From Turnera subulata (lineage: Eukaryota > Streptophyta > Magnoliopsida > Malpighiales > Passifloraceae), in assembly GCA_028386065.3 (NCBI GenBank), contig JAKUCV010001789.1, positions 17,493-81,492 of the forward strand: DNA of 64,000 bases, written 5' to 3'. The notes beneath the pieces are model-generated. The model was not told the origin of the DNA, ran no database searches, and saw only the letters and a program-made list of their open reading frames with translations. The translations under genes were made by a program, and so were the position numbers. Positions within the stretch are counted from its first letter, which is position 1, and each line of letters opens with the position of its first letter. Below, in pieces: positions 53,075 through 63,516 of this stretch.

Positions 53075-55429
53075 AACCACAGGCATCAACATGCCAATCA
53101 AATCAAGTATCCAAACCAAGTATCCGACCGTAGCATCCCAGAATTAATTTTCAACCATCGGGTCGTACCACTACTTCCCACATATATCATCATCATCTCA
53201 TATCAATTCCAATTCCAATTTCCAATTTCCATTTCCCAATTATCCACAGTCAATAGTTTATTCCAATTATCCAATCACATCACTATCTACCGACAACAAT
53301 CACAATATCCATAACAGTCAAGCAATTTTCCAACTTCCTATTAGCACAAGTTATACAGCAGACCATTCCATCAACAGTTTCATAACATCAATTACTCACA
53401 GTCCAACATCATTCACAACACGGTATCCAATTAACCAATAACAGTCATACAGCGGTTCAATCAAGCAAATCAACATCATAGCAACAACAGCAACAATAAC
53501 CGTAGCAGCCAAGTAGCCAACACAATTCCATATTACCAAATATCCATCAACAATACATGTAACACCAATTATTTACTATTAACAGTTCGTCACAATATCC
53601 ACACGACCAATAGCACAATCCAACAACAGCAACAACAATAACCATAACAGTCAAATATCCAACAATGCCACTCTCAGTAGTTCATTCAAACAACAAAACA
53701 CACAACTAACCACATTGACCAGTTCATCAATATTCTCAACGCATTGTACACAAGTCTATCACAATCCAACAACAGCATCGATAATTCCACAGCAATCAGG
53801 TAACAGTCAATAATTATTCCAACAGAACAATCTAGCAGCAAAATACGCAAACAAAGAAACACACACAGCATTACGGGCACATATCAAGGTTTATCCATCC
53901 TCACCTGGTATGTCTCTGAATCTGCTATCCGGTCAAATCCCGATACCCTATATGTACATATAGGAATACAATAATCACTTATAATGCACAACAAAATATT
54001 TATGCATGTTACCGGTTTAGAAATCGTTATACGGCTTGCCTTATCCAATTTCTTTATTATGAAATTAACCTCCTTATTCACTATACCATTTATATTTAAT
54101 TTTAAATTAAAACCAAATCCAAACGTTCAAGCCGATATCCCGGCTTTCTAGCCCTTTGTCGATAAGGGGAAACATAAACATTTTAAAATACATGTATACA
54201 TACGTATATTTATACATAATCGATACTAGATTATACGTATATAGTAGGTGACTCCCATTTTACCATATATATATTTGTGTGATAAATAAAATTGTAACTT
54301 CTTTATTTAGCTAAACATAATTTAGTAGGATACGTATATATAATCATTTATACACATGTGCTTATTATTCATAGGTATTCATGTTTATATTTTTAGTTTA
54401 CATTTGACATTTAAATCAAGTAAATAAGTATAATTGGGCCTTTAATTATTAAGAGTCCACATATAAATTATCTAAACCGGAATTTTAAATACTATAGGTC
54501 ATTCTAATGGTCCAACACAAAATAAAATTATAAATCGAATTACGAAATATAAATAGAATTAAGGATTAGTATTTGATTAACTAAATTAAATCTTTGTTTT
54601 AATTAAACCATTAGAGTCCGGGTTCATTAACGTTGTTCGGGTTTCGTTATTAAAGTTCGGGGTCCCTTGGTAATGCATATGTCACGGTGTGATGGGCCTC
54701 CGCACGTTCGGCCCGTTTCCGAGTCCGTGTGCAATCGAGCCCAAACCCGCGCCAAGGTGTTATATGAGTCCAAGGGATTACCCTATGGTCGGGTTCCGGG
54801 CTCGCCGGAAATTCCCGAGGCTTCGCCGGAATAGACCCGAGACTGCCGGAATCCTCGCCGGAATCACTGTTCACGGCAGCAAAGGACGCTCACGGTTACT
54901 GTTCATGCCGGAACAGTAACTGCTTCCATCCTGCAGCAATTTAACCCAACTCCACAACACCTCCATGTTCACATCTACCCCGTCATCACCCAGCAAACAC
55001 ACAAAACCACCGTCAACAAAACCATCACCATGCCCACAGCAGCAACGCCATCACCATCCAACCACCGTCACAACTCCAACCAATTCAAACAACAACAACC
55101 AATCCACACCCGATTCAGCAACCCAGAGCCACAACCATCAAACATCAACCAGACCCGATTAGCAACAAACCTTAGAGTGACTAAAGAAAAGAGGCGAAGG
55201 AGAGAAAGGAGAGGGCGGCCAGAGACTTACCCAGTCTTGGCTTTGCCGGCAGCAGCTCAGGGGAGGAGCGCAGGGCGGCGCGACAGCAGACGAGGTGGCG
55301 ATCTGCAGCTCTGCGTGCGGTGGTTGCTTCGTCGGGTGGCAGGGGCGACAGGCTGCAATCAGAGGAGAGGGCGGTGGCGGGTCTCCTTGTCCGGTCGACG
55401 GCGGTACGAGGCGACGACGAGTCAGGGAA

Positions 55430-55950
55430 AGGAAGAAGACGAAGAGATGGTGGCGAGCTGGGGTTCACGGTGGCGGTGCACGCAGTGGAGGAGGAAGGGG
55501 AAGGGAAGAAGGAGGAGAGGGAGGGAGGAGGTGCGGCTGTGGAGCATGAGGAAGAAGGAAAGAAATAGAAAGGGGAGGTTAGGGCGGCGGTGAAATCAGG
55601 AGGAGGGGAAGGGAAAATAAGAAATCCAAAGGAGAAGAAGCAAAAGAGAAATAGGGGAAAAAGATGGAGGTGGAAGAAGACAGGAAGGAAAAAAAAAATA
55701 ATGGAGAAGGAAGTGGGGTAATGGCCGGCAGAAGCTCACGAGAAAGGAGGAAGAAAAAAAAGTAGGCGGGCCGGCTGGAAAAAAGAAAAGTGGAGAAGAA
55801 AAGAAAAGAAAGGAAGGGGAGGAAAAGAAAGAAAAAGAAGAAAAGAGGTGGGGCCCACGTGGCCGGGAAAAACCGGGAGAGAGAAGAAATGTAGCCGGAA
55901 AGAGGAAGAGGAAGGAAAAAGAAGGAAGAAGAGTGGCTCGGGCAAGCCTC
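55430..55950 (+). repeat. Polypurine tract, about 500 bp
   Basis: Strongly A/G-biased on the plus strand (GAAGAAGGAAAG, AAGAAAAGAAAAG words), interrupted by short GC-rich islands. It is repeated almost identically at 57511-57932 in the other LTR. The asymmetry is opposite in sign to the tract in the solo LTR. Confidence 0.9.
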
Positions 55951-56418
55951 ATATGGCCGGTCTGGATTCTCGCGTCGGAATCTCGTAGACGTAGGAATAC
56001 TCCCGTCTTTCCGACAAATCCCGTCCCGAGTCCAAAAATATGACTTGGGCTCGGAAAATCCGATTAATCCTCCTGAACGTCGTCCAAGTCTCGGAACTGA
56101 AAACCGAGGCTCGGTTAGTTAGGAAGACACTCCCGAGCGTGGGAAATTTCTCGGTTTCAAAAAAACGACTCCCGATTTACCTTGAATTAATTACCCGAGA
56201 TTAATTCAACAGTAAATCACGGTGAAACAATTTCTACAGTCCCGGTAAAAATCCAAATTTTACCCGGGCTGTTACAGTCTACCCACCTTAAAAAGAATTT
56301 CGTCTCCGAAATTCCGTCTTATCCGTGGGTCCTACCACGATAAGCTTCTGGCACACCCTGCCAGGTGCCCAACCTCAACATGAGATTCCGCTTATACCCT
56401 TAAGCTACATCTCTTCCG

Positions 56419-56430
56419 CTTATAAATACC
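56419..56430 (+). promoter_or_regulatory. TATA box of antisense transcription unit
   Basis: CTTATAAATACC stands about 30 bp before CTCACTCTCAGCC and the ATG at 56462 (context CAGCCATGG). It points against the retrotransposon's own direction. The leader would be only about 10-15 nt if initiation is at the usual distance. Confidence 0.55.
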
Positions 56431-56461
56431 ATCCTCATAGCTGAGACACTCACTCTCAGCC

Positions 56462-56848
56462 ATGGACTCTCCACTTCGTTCTCGAACGACTTCAGACTCC
56501 GAGAACAACAGCTACATCGGCGGCAGAGCTTTCCAAACAAGCTCCGATGAAGAGGAACCTTCGAAGAAACGCTTCAAGATGAACATCGTCGGCCTTAAGG
56601 AGCATATGGTCGTCTCTCCAAGACGGCAGAAGAAACGCGCCAGCAAGGAAGAGCCTTCTACTGATAGGAAAGGCAAAGGAACGGCACAGAGCAGCACTCC
56701 ACTTCAGACACTTTCACAGCTGAACGCTTCCCTGAAGAAGGTCAGCTCTGCGGTGATGCAGATCGAAGTGGCGTGTATGGCACTCTCGTCCAATGTAGGA
56801 AACTTAAGGAAGCTTGTAAAAGACTTAGAGAAGCAAGTATCTCAGTAG
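56462..56848 (+). CDS. Antisense extra ORF in LTR element, 128 aa
   Basis: This intact frame runs opposite to the element and starts 185 bp from the 3' LTR. The N-terminal half is acidic then basic and polar (S-S-D-E-E-E-P-S-K-K-R-F-K; P-R-R-Q-K-K-R-A-S-K-E-E), with a possible nuclear-localisation stretch at about residues 58-66. Residues 80-126 have heptad-spaced hydrophobics (L-N-A-S-L-K-K-V...V-G-N-L-R-K-L-V-K-D-L-E-K-Q-V), predicting a coiled coil. A TATA box precedes it, and AATAAA-type signals follow (56884-56912). Antisense extra ORFs near the 3' LTR are known in Tat/Ogre-type gypsy elements. I do not recognise this protein and infer no function. Confidence 0.6.
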   Translation: MDSPLRSRTTSDSENNSYIGGRAFQTSSDEEEPSKKRFKMNIVGLKEHMVVSPRRQKKRASKEEPSTDRKGKGTAQSSTPLQTLSQLNASLKKVSSAVMQIEVACMALSSNVGNLRKLVKDLEKQVSQ

Positions 56849-56877
56849 AGTACTTCTTCTCCTGTTGTAAAACTATT

Positions 56878-56915
56878 ATGATTAAATAAAATAAGTTTTC
56901 TTTTAAAATAAAACT
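56878..56915 (+). terminator. Polyadenylation signals of antisense ORF
   Basis: ATTAAATAAAATAAG and AATAAAACTCTTG lie 30-65 bp after the stop codon at 56848, as expected for a plant near-upstream element. Confidence 0.5.
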
Positions 56916-57510
56916 CTTGTTCAATTGTGGAAACGCATGCCAACAGAAAAATTAAAAACATCACAACACAAAACAAAAACCATCAATAAGAATATGAAAA
57001 CAAATATAAATAAATTTAAAATTAAATCTCATGTAACAAAACCAAAATATAAAGAAGTTAAAACAGAAATATTTCTTGATCGGTGCCCGTACTGGACGTA
57101 AACATCCTCGAACCACGAAACATAACTCGCACAGCTAACGGTGACGTCTGTTAACCTCGTGAAGAAGATACTCGTTAACTCGGAAGGCGATGTTCACGGA
57201 ATCGTCCTGTGTCCCTCGAAGGAAACGATACCCACTTGTTCACATTTTCCGCATAAGACAAAACGTCTGTCAAGGCTCGTATCTCTCCACGATGTGCGAA
57301 CAGTAGTGAGGCTTGTCGCACATGTGCTCTACTCGAGATACGGCCCCATCCGTCTAACCTCAACGGTCACGGATGCTTGTGATTAAAGATGCAAGAAATT
57401 AATGACACACCATCAAAAGAAACGCCAAGGTAGCCAGGGCGTAAGAATTCGTGAGTCAGAAAAGAGCTGTAAAACACTGGCTCAGCAGCCGAAAACGCGT
57501 AAAGCATTAN

Positions 57511-58258
57511 AGGTGCGGCTGTGGAGCATGAGGAAGAAGGAAAGAAATAGAAAGGGGAGGTTAGGGCGGCGGTGAAATCAGGAGGAGGGGAAGGGAAAAT
57601 AAGAAATCCAAAGGAGAAGAAGCAAAAGAGAAATAGGGGAAAAAGATGGAGGTGGAAGAAGACAGGAAGGAAAAAAAAAATAATGGAGAAGGAAGTGGGG
57701 TAATGGCCGACAGAAGCTCACGAGAAAGGAGGAAGAAAAAAAAGTAGGCGGGCCGGCTGGAAAAAAGAAAAGTGGAGAAGAAAAGAAAAGAAAGGAAGGG
57801 GAGGAAAAGAAAGAAAAAGAAGAAAAGAGGTGGGGCCCACGTGGCCGGGAAAAACCGGGAGAGAGAAGAAATGTAGCAGGAAAGAGGAAGAGGAAGGAAA
57901 AAGAAGGAAGAAGAGTGGCTCGGGCAAGCCTCATATGGCCGGTCCGGATTCTCGCGTCGGAATCTCGTAGACGTAGGAATACTCCCGTCTTTCCGACAAA
58001 TCCCGTCCCGAGTCCAAAAATATGACTTGGGCTCGGAAAATCCGATTAATCCTCCTGAACGTCGTCCAAGTCTCGGAACTGAAAACCGAGGCTCGGTTAG
58101 TTAGGAAGACACTCCCGAGCGTGGGAAATTTCTCGGTTTCAAAAAAACGACTCCCGATTTACCTTGAATTAATTACCCGAGATTAATTCAACAGTAAATC
58201 ACGGTGAAACAATTTCTACAGTCCCGGTAAAAATCCAAATTTTACCCGGGCTGTTACA
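57511..58258 (-). mobile_element. Truncated 5' LTR fragment after assembly N
   Basis: Positions 57511-58258 are the same length as, and nearly identical to, 55529-56276; substitutions were noted at the GGCCGG/GGCCGA, TAGCCGG/TAGCAGG and GGTCTGG/GGTCCGG positions. The break coincides exactly with the single N at 57510, so about 3.3 kb of LTR plus the primer-binding site are probably missing from the assembly rather than from the genome. Confidence 0.85.
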
Positions 58259-58263
58259 TGAAA

Positions 58264-60742
58264 TACCATGAAGTTCGCAACAGTTTAGAGTGAATGAATA
58301 ATGCTTCATTCCCCTCAATCATTTTCCTTTTCCTTGGAGTGATAAAAATGTCAAACTTTGTAAGATTTATTTTGGTTGACCCATAACCACTATTCTGTCG
58401 CTTCCTAGTTCCTAACGCAATCCTCGAATTTGCTTCAAAATTCTTCTCTTCCATACCCATGCACTTAATATTGGTTAAAGCAATCTGACCATGAAGTAAA
58501 TATTCAATTCATGATTACCAATTAAGTTTTTTCCTTATGGTCATATAGTTTCCTAATGGGAAATGAATTAAATTCTTAAGGATATTTTTGTCTACGTATA
58601 CATATTAATAGTTACAAGATCAAAATGAAATATTATGACAAAATTATTTAATCAAAATGAAATATTATGATAAAATTATAAATATATATATATATTGACC
58701 CCTAAGAATTGAATTTAGTTTTCATTTAGAATTGATACCAAAGGAGGGGTAAAAAAAAAAACTCATTAAGGTCGACACAGATGAAGAGGATAGGATTGGT
58801 GCTTCTTATAGGACTCATAATTCTTGAGCAGCTAGCCCCAAAAATTAATGGGCTTGCAAATATGTACCTTTGTATTCCTCCGTTGCCCTATCACGGTTTA
58901 GGGATTTTTCTATATTTAAATCATTAATAATATTATATATGGACTAACAAATTTATATTTAGTACATAAATAATGATTTTATCATTATCATTTTGGCAAC
59001 AAATCGCAGCATAAAATATCCTTTAATTATTTGAGCCGTTTTGGGTTGGGGGTGTCCAAGATATTGTTAATTTCTAAAAAATTTACAGGTTACAAGGTAC
59101 AACTCAGTGGCTCAATTTGTCCTCTAATCGAACAAAAGCATGACAAAAATTCAACATAAGAATTCTTTCCTACCTATTACAAAGAAATACACAGCGAGAT
59201 CTATATCCTTTAAAAGAGGATTTGTAACAGCACTCTGCTCTCGTGGGCGTCATAACATGTATCGTCCGTGCAACAACCACCGAGCCGAGCCGATGCATAC
59301 CTGTGGGGAAAAATATTTCTTTGTTGGTGAATTTTTGCAGTAGATAGAGAATTGTTCTTGAGGTCGATTCTTTCTCCATGGCTTTTGGCTACAATAGTCT
59401 TATTCGAATCAACAAAAACACAGAAAAACAAACCACAAAGCGTATGACTAAACTCACAAAAATGAGACAAAACTCAAAAAAAGTGAGAATAAAACAACAA
59501 AATTGAAAAACTAAATAGAAACAAAAAACTAATTGGTGGGGGCCTAACCGCCGGAAAGAGAGTCGTCGACGGCAACCCCGATATGTAAATCTAAGATTTT
59601 TCACTCAAAGAAAAAGAGAGAAAAGAAAAACCCTAAACCCCTATGTATTATTTTTCATTTTTTAAAAAAAAGAAGAAGAAAAATGCCCTTATATTTATCT
59701 CTGAAATTCTCTCCTACATGTTTTTCTTTTTTCTCATCCGGTTTTATTTCTCATAAACAAAAATAATAATCCGGATTCGACCAGGTGACGAAATTACTCC
59801 TACATGTTGACAGGCCAGTATAATACTTTAATTTTCGGGAACAAATTACCTCGTTTTCAGTAAAAAGAATAAAAGGACCTAATATTGCCAAAAGAAAGCC
59901 GGCTCCAAATTGGAAGTTCCAAGAATCACAATTCCCGTAGGATAAGGCTGTAGAACACAGCCGATTAAGAGATTTTCCTCTTTTTCTTTTTTACAATAAA
60001 AATATGAATGGTATCATCTTTATCCTGTACCCTAGATATTCCGATTCAGCTCTCCTCTCCGAAAGATCTATATAATATCACCAGGATGTAATAACAGGCC
60101 CGTTTAGTTCTATATGTCATAATACATCCCTTAACCCACAAAAGATCACTCTCTAATCTCCTTGTTCGTCCACTCGGTTAGTATATAGGAATAAAAATTC
60201 TATAGCAGAATTACTTGCTGGTTCTGCTAAGACGTACAGTCTTACCTTGGGTAGTGGTGTGGTTTATCCGCCACCTTTGTGTTTTTTTTTATATGCAAGT
60301 ACATAATTAATAGTATTATTACTCTTTGATGAAGTTGAGAAGTCAACAAAAACAAAAAGGCTGCATAATAATTGGAACATCTTTACACGTCAATTTTATT
60401 TGCCAATGAGAACCAAAAAAAGAAGAATCGTACTTGGCAAGGTTTCTGGTCTTAAAAGAAAAATATAATCTCAGCGTGAGGTCATTGTAAGTTTGCTGTT
60501 TGAGCTCGAAAAATAATTTCCAGTTTAGCCGAAAAGGAACAGCAGAAGTTAGTATTATTATCTAAAAAAAAATCTAAAACTTATTGTCTCTCTTTTTAGG
60601 AATAAAACTTATTATGGCCTGCAATATCAAACATTATTCCGGTCCCGCGGTGCGGGCTGGGGGTAGATTCTTTTTAGTATTGTTCGTGACTTATGCATTA
60701 CTGATAGTATAACTTCAACAAAAAAGAAAAGAAAAAAAGGTA
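58264..60742. other. No gene recognised
   Basis: This is 2.5 kb of AT-rich intergenic DNA between two retrotransposons. The minus-strand frame at 59389-59604 and its neighbours have no known domain. No RNA gene or transposon end was identified. Confidence 0.5.
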
Positions 60743-60931
60743 TGTTATAAAACACGTGTTTTTAGTGGATGTCATCTACCCCTTCTTGTTTTCTCTATAT
60801 ATTGTAACAACACAATAATGAAATTGAAGAACTCCTCTGCCTTTCTGCTCATTCTCGTCAGTTCCTCTTCTCCTCTGTTTCTTCGATATCTTCCCTACAA
60901 AAATCCTCATTAAACTCTTTTATTCACAACA
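60743..60931 (+). mobile_element. 5' LTR of copia B (189 bp)
   Basis: TGTTATAAAACACGTG...TTCACAACA. The promoter-like CTCTATATATTG (60792) and AACACAATAATGAAATTGAA suggest R/U5 just downstream. The ends agree with the copia A LTR. Confidence 0.8.
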
Positions 60932-60964
60932 CGTTATCAGCACGAAATCTAACCAACTGAGCAA

Positions 60965-61600
60965 ATGAAGAAAAGTGCAAAAAAAAAAAATCAAATCAGA
61001 AATCGAAGAGGAAAACCAGTGCAAATGATGAACAGTGCACTAACTCCCTTGGTTACTGTTCACATCGAAACGTTCCGCCCCGTCTCCCGTCACACCGCCA
61101 GCACCATCAGCTTCCTCACGCCGTCGCCGACTGGACGACGCCTCTTCCTCCCATTTTCGCCGCCTGACGCGCCGCCTAGGCTCGACAACCCGACGGCGGA
61201 ACCCGACCCATTTCCTTCCTCTGGCTCACGCCGAGTCACCTTCCGCCCCCTTCCGGCGGCGTTGCAGCCACCTGTGAGCCTTCACCGCGGCGCCGCATCG
61301 TCACCTGTAGCTTCTGCCGCCATGTCGCCGCCGCTGCAACACACCAAGGCCAGCGACCCGCGAGCTGAGGAAGACGACCCGACGGGTCAGCGAGCTCGGG
61401 TCGCGCCTGGTGTCGGGCCTGGGCGCCGGGCTGACTGGCCTGGGCTGGTGCACATGGGCCTGAATTTTTCGTCCTGGGCTTGCACAGTGCACGGCCCACT
61501 CCATTTTTTTTTTAAAAAAAACCCTGAGCCGGTACTGTTCACGGCCCAGTACGTATTAAAAAAAAAAACAGAAGGAAGAGAGGATGAGGAGCATCCCTGA
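60965..61600 (+). CDS. Proline-rich ORF at 5' end of copia B
   Basis: This 211-codon open frame directly follows the LTR and the CGTTATCAGCACG element. Residues 1-20 are Lys/Arg-rich. From about residue 27 it holds T-P-L-V-T-V-H-I-E...S-R-H-T-A-S...S-P-T-G-R-R-L...P-P-D-A-P-P-R-L-D-N-P-T-A-E-P, matching the solo-LTR module at 50277-50585 and, less well, copia A at 17838-18189. The rest is Ala/Pro/Arg-rich. It starts between TGAACAGTGC (61029) and ACTGTTCAC (61055). It lacks gag zinc knuckles, so it is not a normal copia gag. Coding status is unproven. Confidence 0.45.
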   Translation: MKKSAKKKNQIRNRRGKPVQMMNSALTPLVTVHIETFRPVSRHTASTISFLTPSPTGRRLFLPFSPPDAPPRLDNPTAEPDPFPSSGSRRVTFRPLPAALQPPVSLHRGAASSPVASAAMSPPLQHTKASDPRAEEDDPTGQRARVAPGVGPGRRADWPGLVHMGLNFSSWACTVHGPLHFFFKKNPEPVLFTAQYVLKKKTEGREDEEHP

Positions 61601-61779
61601 CGTTTTGTTTTATGCAAGTAAGTCCCTGCAATTCAGTACTTAAGTAATTTACGTTTTCAATTTTGTCCTAAACGAATATATTAATGTTTAATTAATGTTA
61701 TTTTTGAGTGATTGAATATTTAATTAATGTTGATCTTGGGAATTGAATGTATTATGAGCTCACGGTGAGTCCCGGAAAT

Positions 61780-62140
61780 TAGTTTTTGGCCGGTGAACAG
61801 TGTTTTCGGCCGGAATCCTGTGATGAATAGTAAATCCGGCCTCGTGAACAGTAATTTTTGGCCATGTAAATAGTAATTTCCAGCGACCGTGAATAGCAAC
61901 TTTCTCCGGAATCCGGCAAACCCAGAAGTGTTTGGCCGGAATTTGATGCCTCGAAAATTATCCGGCTCGGTGAATATAAATTTCCGGCGGCCGTGAATAG
62001 TAATTTTCGGTGGCCGTGACTAGTGATTTTGGCCGGAATTTGAGACCTCGTGATTTTGATTGTGAATAGTAATTTTTGACCGAAATTCGAACTCCTCGAA
62101 TTTTTCCCGGCGAACCCCGAAGTGTTTGGCCGGAATTTTA
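61780..62140 (+). repeat. GTGAATAGTAATTT / GGCCGGAATT repeat region
   Basis: At least eight GTGAA(C/T)AGTAA-like words (61792, 61847, 61890, 61993 and others) alternate with GGCCGGAATTT, CCGGAATCC and CCGGC(T/G) words. The unit is loose and interspersed rather than tandem. A trace of the same vocabulary (GCCGGAATC, CTGTTCACGG) occurs at 54810-54920 in the gypsy-type LTR. Confidence 0.7.
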
Positions 62141-62284
62141 TACCTCGGGTTATTTTTCTGCCAAGCCCAGAAGGCTATTGGCATATACATACCGGAATAG
62201 TAACCGGATATTAGTAATATATATTATGTATATTATTGCTGAAAGATTTATCGAGTAAGCATATTTTTTGTTTTTATTTAAATT

Positions 62285-63261
62285 CCGATTGGGCTATTAA
62301 AAGGCCCATTGCATTTAAATTCATGTCTTTCAATTTTATTTATGCTTCATTTGGGCTCATGAAAGGCCCATAATGGCCGGCTAAACCGCCTATTTCTTTA
62401 CATTTTGAATTGGGCTTGTATAAGGCCCATCGCTTTTATTTTGCTGCAATTTAATTTTTATTGGGTTCGCATATCCGGGTAGCGTAAATAAAAAGTCGTT
62501 AAATTAAAAATAACCCGATTAATTATTTTTCCGGGTAGCGTAAATTAAAAGTCCGTAAATAAAAATTAACCCGATATTATCCCGAGTAACATAAATTAAT
62601 GGAACGGGAATTAAAATACGAATTATACCCGAGCATGATCCGGGTAGTAAATTAAAGGTCAGTAAATGATTACTTGGGGTAATTAATATAAGGCCCCTTG
62701 CTTATTTATTTTAATTAAGTATTTATATATTCAATTATGTTATTTGAATTTGAGGCTCTTAAAATTTCTGGAAGAAATTTATAATGGGCATTAAATGCGA
62801 AAATGCATTTAAATGAGAATAGTCTGAAAGACTAAATGTAAGAGTCCAGAAGACTCGGGAAAAGAAACGAAGACTGGAAGCCTTACCGTTCAAAAGATCC
62901 TGAAGATCCTTCAAAGAAAAATCGAAAATACACACTATTACCACCAGAAGATGGGAATTATATGACCACCAGAAGGTGGATATTATACTTGCTTACCCTG
63001 AAGGAGCAATTTATTTTATCTTCAATTTATTTTCTATTCAGTTTAAATTACTTCGCATTGTAATTTATTTTATTTACTTTTCAGTACTTTATATTTGTTT
63101 CTTAGAATAATGCCTGAAGCATTAGTCTCGTAGACAATGCAAAATTGACATCCACAGGGGGAGAATTATATGTGTGTGGATGTCAATATAACATATTATG
63201 ACATCTCAAAATTATTAACACGCTCCAGAAGAGCATAAATTCGAATATGTTCCTGAAGAAC
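62285..63261. repeat. Mini-hairpin arrays of copia B
   Basis: First come GGGC(N)nGGCCCA palindromes (62289-62310, 62352-62370, 62411-62430) with GGCCGGCTAAACCGCC. Then follow AAATTTC-TGGAA-GAAATTT (62762), AGTC-TGAAA-GACT (62821), GAGTC-CAGAA-GACTC (62842), GATC-CTGAA-GATC (62896), CCACC-AGAA-GGTGG (62966), AATGC-CTGAA-GCATT (63109), GCTC-CAGAA-GAGC (63222) and GTTC-CTGAA-GAAC (63249). The loop is the reverse complement of the TTCNG loop of copia A, as expected from the opposite orientation. Confidence 0.9.
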
Positions 63262-63516
63262 GCATGTTTTAATATAATCTAGAAGATCGTATATTTACGC
63301 GATAAAATGAATTATTATGGATCCCAAATGAATTGACTCTGATCTATTCTCTGAAGTGAATAAAACAGTATAATTATTTGTACTTGTGGGCGTAAATGAG
63401 AAAATAAATGGAAAAGGCTCAAAGCAAACATGCATATTATTATTACATAAACGGATACATAATTGGAGAATATTCAAAGAGGAATGGTTCCTATACATAT
63501 GTTTTAAAACAGTGAT

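Larger units (their letters stand above)
52187..56276 (-). mobile_element. 3' LTR (4090 bp) of the young element
   Basis: Complete LTR, TG...CA. Its right-hand 748 bp equal 57511-58258. Shared with the 48415 solo LTR are the CCGTATTTACCGTACACAG word, GCACAGCGGAAGACTTAA, CTACGGGATGAAA and GTGAGTCCGAA near the LTR 3' end, and AATTAATTACCC and AATTCAACA words at the 5' end. TGAACAGTG-type words occur at 54866-54920. CAA/ACA-rich DNA fills 53100-53880. Confidence 0.85.
52187..58258 (-). mobile_element. Young large-LTR retrotransposon, TSD TGAAA, assembly-truncated
   Basis: Minus orientation. The 5' LTR starts at 58258 (TGTAACAGCCCGGGTAAAA) but only 748 bp are present before an undetermined base at 57510. 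The interior runs 57509-56277 and the 3' LTR is 56276-52187, ending GGGGCGTCTCA. TGAAA flanks both outer ends (52182-52186, 58259-58263). The 748-bp overlap of the two LTRs has no length change and only about three substitutions, so insertion was recent. Next to the 3' LTR the minus strand has GAATTTCGGAGACGAAATTC then TTTTTAAGGTGGGTAGAC, resembling the pol end/polypurine tract of Ty3/gypsy chromoviruses. No gag-pol is visible. With 4.1-kb LTRs and little coding interior it resembles a LARD, although the gap may hide sequence. Confidence 0.87.

Noticed and set aside
55596..55952. 118-aa Phe/Ser/Pro-rich ORF, repeated at 57578-57934
   Set aside because: It lies in the homopurine tract of the LTR. 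Its duplication only reflects the two LTR copies.
56400..56900. Endogenous plant pararetrovirus promoter and ORF
   Set aside because: The TATA-leader-ORF layout looked virus-like, but the block is inside a gypsy-type element with matching LTRs, and no movement, coat or reverse-transcriptase sequence accompanies it.
57141..57386. 81-aa ORF inside the LTR element
   Set aside because: It has no recognised domain, there are comparable open frames on the opposite strand, and no promoter or conservation evidence.
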